A stretch of DNA of 5,758 nucleotides from Bacteriovoracaceae bacterium UBA7695 (GTDB lineage: Bacteria > Bdellovibrionota > Bacteriovoracia > Bacteriovoracales > Bacteriovoracaceae). The first letter of the stretch is position 1. The number at the start of each line of letters is the position of its first letter. The DNA lies in contig DLGL01000065.1 in assembly GCA_002482685.1 (NCBI GenBank), forward strand, positions 1 to 5,758. The letters run 5' to 3'. The position numbers were made by a program, and so were the translations under genes. This document shows positions 1-5,748 of this stretch, in pieces. The notes under the pieces were generated by a model, which ran no database searches, had not been told where the DNA came from, and was given only the letters and a program-made list of their open reading frames with translations.

Positions 1-732
1 TCTGATTGATTCGTTGTCTTGATTGGTAAAAGATATTTCTCCATTACTTGAAATAATATTTTTGTAAGTGGTGTAAAATATCTTTTTTTTACCATCCTCT
101 ATAAAATCAAGTTCAACTTTTTTGATTTTTCTTTCGGTTTCTTTTGTGTCGCAGATACAAAAAAAGAATTTAATATCTCTTTGGTAGTAGATTTCAGTTA
201 TCTTGTTCAGATACTCTGATCCTGCTTTAGTAGATATTTCAAGCTCAACTGGGATCATTAATTTCGGTTTCCCAGTATCTTGAATCCACGCAACAGCATC
301 AACTCTCATTTCCTTTATACTGCTAAGATCATCTTCCCAAAAAGATAAGTCATAAGTCTGAAGTTGGTTTTCTGTGATATAGTCTTTTACGATTTTGAGA
401 TTTATGAAAATATTTCTAATGTTCACTAACTTTAAGTCGTGGGACACAGAATCACTTCTAAATCGCTTACCGTTGATTATACCTTTCAAGTTTGCATTTA
501 CAACTTTCATTCCCTTGGATGTTAGAGAATAAACGAAGCTTTGATCTACTTCACCGACATTTGCTACTTTTTCGATAAATTTCTTTTGATAAAACTTATA
601 GAGACGCAAGTAACAAGTTTGATGTACTTTTTTAAAAATATCCCTGTTGATCTGCTTTGTGGTTGCGACCTTGCATGAATGAAGATACTTAAAAAATTCA
701 ATGTCCCGACGATTGAGGACGAGAGCACTCAC
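1..732 (-). CDS. Replication-relaxation (Replic_Relax)-like protein, 5' part only
   Basis: The frame is open from a GTG start at 732 to the left edge, giving 244 codons with no stop, so the C-terminus is missing. The start is well supported: GGAGG (742-746) lies 9 bases upstream, and the GTG overlaps the FtsK-like gene's TGA as GTGA. Residues about 9-56 look like a winged helix-turn-helix (RDIEFFKYL, then TTKQINRDIF, then a basic recognition-like helix), followed by VYSLTSKG near 67-74. Residues 142-180 carry MRVDAV, then IPVELEIS and a downstream Lys/Tyr helix. This matches the Replic_Relax pattern R-P-D-A ... E-x-D/E ... K and resembles a PD-(D/E)XK nuclease core. Established knowledge, from memory: this family occurs on mobile elements, and some Bacillus plasmid members are reported as relaxases or mobilisation proteins. 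Inference: it processes or binds the transferred DNA and works with the FtsK-like pump encoded just upstream. It could instead be a DNA-binding regulator or replication factor. Confidence 0.72.
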   Translation of the reverse strand, partial: MSALVLNRRDIEFFKYLHSCKVATTKQINRDIFKKVHQTCYLRLYKFYQKKFIEKVANVGEVDQSFVYSLTSKGMKVVNANLKGIINGKRFRSDSVSHDLKLVNIRNIFINLKIVKDYITENQLQTYDLSFWEDDLSSIKEMRVDAVAWIQDTGKPKLMIPVELEISTKAGSEYLNKITEIYYQRDIKFFFCICDTKETERKIKKVELDFIEDGKKKIFYTTYKNIISSNGEISFTNQDNESIR

Positions 733-2213
733 TTATGCTTGCCTCCATCTTTGTATAGGTCAGCTTTTTCATCCTCAACTTTCTCTTTTGGTGGCTCAAG
801 CATCGTCACTTTTTCTTTGCTGAATTTATCTTTTAAGACCTCAATTCTTTTCTTTAGTTCATCATCTGAGATAAATGGACATTGAACCTCAGTATAATTG
901 GCCCCTTTCTTCCAGATCGCCCGGCCAGGGATTGATGGAAGATAATAAGACTTATTATTCTGTAATACTCGCACCGAGTTTTCGATGGTGTTCATCCTAA
1001 AAGATAAACGTCCTTCTAGGTTTTCTTGAATCTGTGTATCAATACTGTTCATGTCAACTTTCTGAGTAGCAAAGATCAAATGAATACCAGAAGCACGGGC
1101 TTTTCGAGATAATTCATTCAAGCATCTTTTCGCTCTCTCCATAGCCTTGAAGTTTGGGTGATCTTTTTTTACTTTCCCTAAAAGATCAGAACATTCATCA
1201 ATACCAACAACAATTCGAGGCAATTTATCCCTGTCTGGATTTATCTTTTTCTCACCAATCTCTTCTAGCTTTTGATATCTTTTATCCATCTCTTTAACAA
1301 AGCCCTCAAGTAGCATCGAAGCTTCATGCTCATTCTTTATGACTTTCACATTTGGAAGTACAGCAAACTCATTCATTTCTACCTGTTTAAAGTCAAAAAT
1401 ATAGAGCTGAATCCTCTTTGATGTCTCAAGAAGCCCTAAGAGCATACTTTTAAAGGCGACTGATTTACCTCCACCCGTCGAACCAGCGATAAGATAATGG
1501 GGCACATCTTCTAGGTTTTCTGTGATGGCATTTTTTAGTGATTGACCCACCACAAAGCTATAAGGCTTCTTTGCGTTTGTGATAATTTCTGAATAATTGA
1601 CGTTACTCGCAAGTAGGTGATGGGCCAGCGAAATTTCAAGGAAGCGATTATCTTTATCCAGATAGTTTACTGACTCCACCTGTTGACCTAGTGAGGCCCT
1701 GAAATCATCGAGTTTTGATTTATATCGCTCTTCTCCAATACCAATACTCTTAACTAAGATTCTCGTCCTATTAGAATCTTTATCCACACTGACAACTTTT
1801 GGATTATCACCAAGGCCTGACTTAAGATTGATGTTATCAAGGGCCTTTTGATATTTTTGGATAAGCTTATAACTAGCAAATCCAGCGAATAAAAGGGAAC
1901 AAACGATAATCGAAAGGGTTGATAGTCCCATCAACCTATAATCCCCGATTACTGAAATTATCTTAGCGGCTGGAAGTTGCATATCATAAGGCAAGTAGTC
2001 CACAAGCTTGAAATGCTTGTTTTGATAGATCATCACACAGGCCCATAAAACTACGCTTCCCGTGAGAGCGTAGTTTTCATGTCGTTTATAACATTTAGTT
2101 TTCAATCCTTCTTTTAGGATTTTAAAAAATGCAAAAAATATTTTTATGAGTCCATCAAAAAAACGATTTGCATTATCTTTACTATTTTCACTTGTACTTT
2201 TGGCGTTTGCCAT
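729..2213 (-). CDS. FtsK/SpoIIIE-family DNA translocase, probable T4SS coupling protein
   Basis: A 494-residue ATPase expected to pump double- or single-stranded DNA at the inner membrane. The N-terminus is basic. Two hydrophobic segments at about 49-63 and 97-114 suggest a membrane hairpin. The motor domain follows: Walker A GSTGGGKS at 244-251, YIFDFKQVE at 271-279, Walker B RIVVGIDE at 333-340, the FtsK-type stretch ARASGIHLIFATQ at 372-384, and a C-terminal GRLSFR...LPSIPGRAIW region at about 401-434. It lacks the four-helix FtsK membrane domain, the long linker and the DNA-reading gamma domain, and ends in a charged Lys/Glu tail. That size suits FtsK-type conjugation ATPases (TcpA/ConQ-like) better than a chromosome-segregation FtsK (usually above 750 residues). 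The ATG overlaps the VirB10-like stop by one base (TAATG), with AGGAG 10 bases upstream. Its position between VirB10 and a relaxase-like gene supports a coupling role. The fold call is firm; the role is inferred. Confidence 0.87.
   Translation of the reverse strand: MANAKSTSENSKDNANRFFDGLIKIFFAFFKILKEGLKTKCYKRHENYALTGSVVLWACVMIYQNKHFKLVDYLPYDMQLPAAKIISVIGDYRLMGLSTLSIIVCSLLFAGFASYKLIQKYQKALDNINLKSGLGDNPKVVSVDKDSNRTRILVKSIGIGEERYKSKLDDFRASLGQQVESVNYLDKDNRFLEISLAHHLLASNVNYSEIITNAKKPYSFVVGQSLKNAITENLEDVPHYLIAGSTGGGKSVAFKSMLLGLLETSKRIQLYIFDFKQVEMNEFAVLPNVKVIKNEHEASMLLEGFVKEMDKRYQKLEEIGEKKINPDRDKLPRIVVGIDECSDLLGKVKKDHPNFKAMERAKRCLNELSRKARASGIHLIFATQKVDMNSIDTQIQENLEGRLSFRMNTIENSVRVLQNNKSYYLPSIPGRAIWKKGANYTEVQCPFISDDELKKRIEVLKDKFSKEKVTMLEPPKEKVEDEKADLYKDGGKHK
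742..746 (-). promoter_or_regulatory. Ribosome binding site that fixes a GTG start
   Basis: The minus strand reads GGAGG followed by 9 bases and then GTG at 732. It lies inside the last codons of the FtsK-like gene. No ATG occurs in the downstream frame until about codon 75, so this site is what places the Replic_Relax-like start at 732. Confidence 0.75.
2047..2077 (-). repeat. Perfect 11-bp inverted repeat inside the FtsK-like gene
   Basis: The arms AAAACTACGCT and AGCGTAGTTTT are exact reverse complements separated by 9 bases. In the transcript this makes a strong hairpin over codons 46-56, at the first membrane segment, and its 3' arm ends in UUUU. It resembles a weak intrinsic terminator, a pause site or an RNA-processing site, but it lies fully within coding sequence and its function is unknown. 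Confidence 0.6.
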
Positions 2214-3160
2214 TATAGCGGTTCTCCTTTGAAAGGGGTTAATAGACTGACGATAAGATCACCGCCTGTCATTACGGTTAAATATTCTTCTTTATCTTGC
2301 ATCTTGCTGCCCACGCGTTCAGCTTCTTGTTTGGTTACTTGTGAAACTCCTTGAAGTCCTGCGTTTTTAAAAGTTGCATCTGGTTGGGCCACGGCCATAC
2401 CGTAGGGATTTCCTCCAAGTGTCGTTCTTTGAGTCATGACATCAGCACCGGCTGAAATAAGGGTAAGGCCTATAGCCCCAGCAACTCTTATATCAGTCTC
2501 CGATTGAAGATTACCAATAAGGCCTGGAGTATAGTCACCAGAACTCAACCCCTGAGCATCAATTCTATATTCCGCACCGTTCGGGAATATGATTCGATTA
2601 AATCTCAGGTAAACGCGATCTCCACCACTATAAGAAGCACTTCCTAAAAGAATTGAATCCCTAGGGATTTTTCCACCTGCTGGATGACTCCCTCCATAGG
2701 GAAGGATCACCTTAAGCGTTTGGTTATCCTGACGAGTATCAATTCCTGTTACAAGTTTTCCAATAAAGTTAGTTCCACTTGGAATTGGACTTAAAAGCCC
2801 TTGTGTTTCTTGCCTCTCAAAGACCTGACGGGCATTGTAGGTTAATTTCACAGGCCTTATTGAATGACTTTTACCTGGCCTGACTTGCAACTGGGCTTCC
2901 ATAGTGTGGGCATTGACGATGGATTCACCATGATCAGTTGTCACATTGCTGCTAACTTTATCATCGCTTTCAAATGCTTTATGGCTCTTAGATAAGACTG
3001 AATCATCCTTTGCCATGAAAGCTTGTATCAAAATGGTGATTCCAAGCAGTAAGGAAAAAATATATTTAATCCTCTTAGTGTTTAAAACTTTTTTCCCACC
3101 TTCATCAATACAAAAGATGGACTTAATCCAGTTCCAGAATTTACTAAAGTAGATTTTCAT
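2213..3160 (-). CDS. virB10: VirB10/TraB/TrbI-like T4SS core protein
   Basis: A 315-residue protein expected to be anchored in the inner membrane and to reach the outer membrane, linking the motor complex to the export pore. There is a basic cytoplasmic N-terminus of about 30 residues, one membrane helix at about 33-50 (IFSLLLGITILIQAF), a short Ser/Asp/Lys-rich linker to about 100, then a VirB10-type beta domain. Supporting marks are IPSGTNFIGKLVTGID at 126-141, KIPRDSILLGSASYSGGDRV at 164-183, FNRIIFPNGAEYRI at 187-200, a GLIGN turn at 213-217, a hydrophobic helix at about 226-243 that may be the outer-membrane antenna, and a closing TVMTGGDLIVSLLTPF strand at 295-310. VirB10/TrbI proteins are usually about 370-480 residues with a long proline-rich periplasmic linker, so this is compact. 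The start overlaps the VirB9-like stop as ATGA, with AAGGA 6 bases upstream. Family call good; exact subtype open. Confidence 0.82.
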   Translation of the reverse strand: MKIYFSKFWNWIKSIFCIDEGGKKVLNTKRIKYIFSLLLGITILIQAFMAKDDSVLSKSHKAFESDDKVSSNVTTDHGESIVNAHTMEAQLQVRPGKSHSIRPVKLTYNARQVFERQETQGLLSPIPSGTNFIGKLVTGIDTRQDNQTLKVILPYGGSHPAGGKIPRDSILLGSASYSGGDRVYLRFNRIIFPNGAEYRIDAQGLSSGDYTPGLIGNLQSETDIRVAGAIGLTLISAGADVMTQRTTLGGNPYGMAVAQPDATFKNAGLQGVSQVTKQEAERVGSKMQDKEEYLTVMTGGDLIVSLLTPFKGEPL

Positions 3161-3885
3161 AAGTATTCCTTAGTGATGATGCTTTTTACTTCTTTGCTAT
3201 CACGGTGAATAATTAATGAAAAATCTTGAGTTTGTTCAATTCTAGTTAGCACTCTTGCTTTGGTTCGTTCATTCTTTTTAATCTCATCTTTTTCAAAGAC
3301 AAGTTTCTGACCAATAAAACGCTGATTCGATCGACTGGCAAAGATATCAAGATTTGATGTCTTAAGTTTATCCCCTTTGTTTAAGATTTCTAAATCAATG
3401 AGATAGCTCTTGATTTCTCCAAGTCTTAAAAACTTTTTGACATTGATCTCTAGTCCATCAGCTAAGAAAAGCTTAAAGGGTTGTAGCACCTTCTGAGGCT
3501 TCAAGCTTTTCAGCAAGATTTCATTTTGCGTTTTCCACTTGATATAAAGAATGTCGTCATACAACGAGAGCGGGCCAACTTTTAGGATGAAACCAAACTT
3601 AGTTCCTTTCTCTGTATAAACAAAAAGATTTGTTTCTATCGGAGCAAGGGGCTGAATGGTTAAGTCATTGCCAACAAACTCAACATTAAAGTAGTTGGAA
3701 TTTCCTGACACGATTTTTAGTGGCTTATGTTCAAAGCTGATAACAGTTGAGCGTCCCATGGTAAGATTAACAACTTTCATCAAACGATCATTTGTATCTA
3801 CTTCTCTGATTTCTTTTCTTTGCGCAAAGATGCTTGTAGAAAAAGAAAGAAGTGCTACACCAACAATTAACCTAACGAGGCTCAT
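3157..3885 (-). CDS. VirB9/TraK-like exported T4SS core protein
   Basis: A 242-residue protein with a clear signal peptide: VRLIVGVALLSFSTSIFA, probable cleavage after Ala21 before Gln. No lipobox Cys is present, so it should be soluble in the periplasm or part of the outer-membrane core. Mature residues about 36-103 match the VirB9/TraK N-terminal beta domain: VVNLTMGRSTVISF at 38-51, then LTIQPLAPIETNLFVYT at 75-91 and FGFILKVG at 97-104. The C-terminal half (about 120-242) is probably beta-rich, but I cannot align it motif by motif with VirB9, so it may be TraK-like or divergent. The ATG gives a proper signal peptide, yet no Shine-Dalgarno sequence precedes it. The start lies 14 bases inside the VirB8-like gene, so translation probably depends on ribosomes terminating there. 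Placement between VirB8- and VirB10-like genes supports the assignment. Confidence 0.72.
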   Translation of the reverse strand: MSLVRLIVGVALLSFSTSIFAQRKEIREVDTNDRLMKVVNLTMGRSTVISFEHKPLKIVSGNSNYFNVEFVGNDLTIQPLAPIETNLFVYTEKGTKFGFILKVGPLSLYDDILYIKWKTQNEILLKSLKPQKVLQPFKLFLADGLEINVKKFLRLGEIKSYLIDLEILNKGDKLKTSNLDIFASRSNQRFIGQKLVFEKDEIKKNERTKARVLTRIEQTQDFSLIIHRDSKEVKSIITKEYL

Positions 3886-4516
3886 AGTTTACTACCGCAT
3901 TGATATAAAGCCCGAGTGGATTTTCTTCTGTCACCATTCCAGTAATAACTTTAACCATCACCTGGGCCTCAGATAAGAGGGGAATCTTTTCTAACCCTAG
4001 ATCACCGCTTAGTTTACTGTGGATGCGTAAAATTTTATCGAAGGTTCCCACGATATTGTTTTGCTCATCAATGGTGATATTGATCTTTCCTACATACTGA
4101 GAAAAAGCTGAATACTTTGATGCCTTTTCCTCTTTGGCCAGCTCTTCAGCGATTTTCGATTTAAGACCACTTGAAACAATCGGGGTAAGGTTGGCCATCA
4201 TCGATTCAATTGAAAACTTATCCCACTCAAAACGTCTGCGGATAAAGTTTTCTACTAGTTTTTTGATTTCCATTTCTGTGATGATGACTTCTTTGCGGTT
4301 AGATTTAAAACTTAGTTTTTCACCGTCACTTTCTAGAATGACCAGTGGATTACTAAAAATCATTCCAATAAGCGTTACTCCAAAGATGATATTGGCAAGA
4401 CTCAGTGAAAAGATGATTTTTTCATAAAGGCTTATTCTGTGCTGAAACTCCAAGACGCTCTTAACAAAAGGCTTTTGTGGTTTTTCGATTTTTACTTCAT
4501 TTTCTTCATTGTCCAA
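3872..4516 (-). CDS. VirB8/TraE/TrbF-like inner-membrane T4SS protein
   Basis: A 214-residue bitopic protein. It has a charged cytoplasmic N-terminus (1-32), one membrane helix at about 33-54 (KIIFSLSLANIIFGVTLIGMIF), and a periplasmic domain of about 155 residues. That domain starts with alpha-helical stretches (ITEMEIKKLVENFIRRRFEW, 79-98) and ends in beta strands (INITIDEQNNIVGTF, QVMVKVITG, LGLYINAVVNYEP). This is the size, topology and helix-then-strand order of the VirB8/TraE family, which nucleates T4SS assembly in the inner membrane. Sequence motifs are weak, so the call rests on topology and on position just before VirB9- and VirB10-like genes. The start is TTG, with AGGAG 8 bases upstream; the next in-frame Met (residue 52) lies inside the membrane helix and would destroy the topology. 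The gene begins 14 bases after the VirB6-like stop. Confidence 0.68.
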   Translation of the reverse strand: MDNEENEVKIEKPQKPFVKSVLEFQHRISLYEKIIFSLSLANIIFGVTLIGMIFSNPLVILESDGEKLSFKSNRKEVIITEMEIKKLVENFIRRRFEWDKFSIESMMANLTPIVSSGLKSKIAEELAKEEKASKYSAFSQYVGKINITIDEQNNIVGTFDKILRIHSKLSGDLGLEKIPLLSEAQVMVKVITGMVTEENPLGLYINAVVNYEPR

Positions 4517-4522
4517 ATAATG

Positions 4523-4532
4523 TTCTCCTTTT
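4523..4532 (-). promoter_or_regulatory. Ribosome binding site that fixes a TTG start
   Basis: The minus strand reads AAAAGGAGAA, 8 bases (counted from AGGAG) before the TTG at 4516. It overlaps the VirB6-like stop codon (4531-4533), so the two genes are probably translationally coupled. A nearby ATG at 4509-4511 is in another frame. Confidence 0.7.
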
Positions 4533-5442
4533 ACTTTTTAATAAAGTTTGAATTTTTCTTGTTGTTATTGTTTTGAACTGCATTTGATTTTGTAAAATCT
4601 TTGTTTTCTTCACCTCCTTTAATTTTCTTCCAACTATCTCTTATTTTTCCACCTGACCATTGAGCACCTTTTTTAATAGGCGCACTTAAGACTGCTTTGC
4701 CAACCCCCATGGCCGCAAGGCCCGGAACTGTAGCAATGCCTGAAGCAAAAGAGCTAATCCCATCCCCAAGAAGTGACTTAGTGAAAAGTGGGACTAAGAG
4801 AATTGAAAGTGCAATGCATAGGTTAATAATAGATGTCGTGATAATGTTTTCACTGTTATCTGTAGTAGGTGCCACCGCGAGTTTTAAAAGTAGCACTCCT
4901 AAAATTGACCACATGATTTTCCATGAGATCACTGTAAAGAGTCCCTTATAAAGATTTTTACAGATTTGGGCGGTATTCTCTGGGATATGACAAAGAATCA
5001 TCAGCGGAGCACAGACATAGAGAATCGACCAGCTAAAGTGAATAAGGGCATCAGTGACAAAAATTCCAAAGTACGCAATAAAATAAGATAAAAAATTGAG
5101 CAGGAAGATAAACAACTCTCTCACTTTATAAAGTGCAGGGGCATCGCGGTTAAAACTAACTGCAAATGCTTCTAGTATCTGTGGCATTTTGGCAAGGCCA
5201 TCAATTCTATCTGCAATGCCGTCACCAATAAAGCCTATCAGGTTGATAGTTTCTTTAAAGGAGATCAGCATCAGAACTGAAGCTACTGCACGGGTTAATA
5301 TTTTTCCGGCGTCTGGGGTTTTGTCTTGAGTCTTAAACATCTCAAGGACGATTAAAAGCACGATCATGGGAAGAATCATCATCCAGTAGATTTTGACCAT
5401 TTCTCCATGCAACTGAGTACAAACATCTGGTAGCCATTCCAT
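4531..5442 (-). CDS. VirB6/TrbL-like polytopic inner-membrane T4SS protein
   Basis: A 303-residue membrane protein from the ATG at 5442. Hydrophobic segments lie at about 19-34, 51-72, 109-128, 132-152, 168-190 and 204-222, giving five or six membrane passes. They are followed by a Gly/Ala-rich stretch and a hydrophilic Lys/Asn-rich tail ending in NNNNKKNSNFIKK. The central WSILYVCAPLMILCHIP and following LYKGLFTVISWKIMWSIL (residues 138-181) resemble the conserved Trp-rich core of VirB6/TrbL, which forms part of the inner-membrane channel for the substrate. The frame stays open to a TTG at 5616, which would add 58 residues. That TTG has no Shine-Dalgarno sequence and the extra peptide has no helix or motif, while AGGAGG precedes the 5442 ATG. 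I therefore prefer 5442; an automatic annotation may use 5616. It is the first gene of the visible operon. Confidence 0.72.
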   Translation of the reverse strand: MEWLPDVCTQLHGEMVKIYWMMILPMIVLLIVLEMFKTQDKTPDAGKILTRAVASVLMLISFKETINLIGFIGDGIADRIDGLAKMPQILEAFAVSFNRDAPALYKVRELFIFLLNFLSYFIAYFGIFVTDALIHFSWSILYVCAPLMILCHIPENTAQICKNLYKGLFTVISWKIMWSILGVLLLKLAVAPTTDNSENIITTSIINLCIALSILLVPLFTKSLLGDGISSFASGIATVPGLAAMGVGKAVLSAPIKKGAQWSGGKIRDSWKKIKGGEENKDFTKSNAVQNNNNKKNSNFIKK

Positions 5443-5453
5443 TAAATAGGGTT

Positions 5454-5460
5454 CCCTCCT
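5454..5460 (-). promoter_or_regulatory. Strong ribosome binding site choosing the 5442 start
   Basis: The minus strand reads AGGAGGG, with 12 bases between AGGAGG and the ATG at 5442. The spacing is slightly long but the match to the 16S tail is nearly perfect. Upstream in the same transcript, CCTCCT (5525-5530) and CCTCCCCCT (5541-5549) could pair with it and hide it. Confidence 0.6.
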
Positions 5461-5572
5461 TTTAGGGATTCTGTAGGCCATGAACCTCATGGCAGGGTTA
5501 AATTTGGGCTTAAAATGGGTCTTTAGGAGGCTTCTTGTAGAGGGGGAGGCCTTACCTTCCCAAGTGCCGATA

Positions 5573-5591
5573 GTCCCCATTTTTTGGGAAC
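5573..5591 (-). repeat. Hairpin in the leader of the VirB6-like gene
   Basis: The minus strand reads GTTCCC, AAAAAAT, GGGGAC: a 6-bp stem with one G-U pair and a 7-base loop. It has no following T-run, so it is not an intrinsic terminator. It might be part of the leader fold that controls access to the ribosome binding site. Confidence 0.4.
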
Positions 5592-5682
5592 CATGAATAA
5601 AATACACGCTTTTCAATTTTTCTGACCACGCGAGTCAAGAAAGTGATATTCTCACAAAAACGAAGGTTTAGATTCTGCCCTA

Positions 5683-5694
5683 TCACTTAAGTGA
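5683..5694. repeat. Perfect 12-bp palindrome, possible operator
   Basis: TCACTTAAGTGA is fully self-complementary. Its length and its place upstream of a conjugation operon suit a dimeric repressor site. No regulator gene is in view to match it, and a 12-bp palindrome can arise by chance. Confidence 0.4.
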
Positions 5695-5734
5695 AAAGGC
5701 TGGGTCGCAAGGTATAAAGAATATTAACAACATG

Positions 5735-5748
5735 ATGGTTAAAACCAT
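5735..5748. repeat. 14-bp palindromic element near the right edge
   Basis: On the plus strand ATGGTT and AACCAT are 6-bp arms around AA, so the element reads as a short inverted repeat. It may be an operator or part of a relaxase/accessory-protein site. The adjoining sequence is cut by the window edge. Confidence 0.35.

Noticed and set aside
679..885. Plus-strand open frame across the end of the FtsK-like gene
   Set aside because: It is antisense to two well-supported genes, has a low-complexity Ser/Phe-rich product and no ribosome binding site.
2946..3152. Plus-strand open frame opposite the VirB10-like N-terminus
   Set aside because: It is a shadow of the hydrophobic and Lys-rich codons on the other strand, with no independent support.
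3466..3511. 9-bp inverted repeat GAAAAGCTT / AAGCTTTTC inside the VirB9-like gene
   Set aside because: The loop is about 28 bases, the arms are simple AT-rich codons for similar residues, and chance is a good explanation.
3695..3976. Plus-strand open frame opposite the VirB9/VirB8 junction
   Set aside because: It is antisense to a signal peptide and an overlapping gene pair, and its product has no recognisable features.
4134..4427. Plus-strand open frame opposite the VirB8-like gene
   Set aside because: It mirrors the real gene and has no ribosome binding site.
4697..4951. Plus-strand open frame opposite the VirB6-like gene
   Set aside because: It is antisense to membrane-segment codons and has no motif or start signal.
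5573..5591. Hairpin considered as a terminator of an upstream gene
   Set aside because: No T-run follows the stem on the minus strand, and the A/T-run is in the loop.
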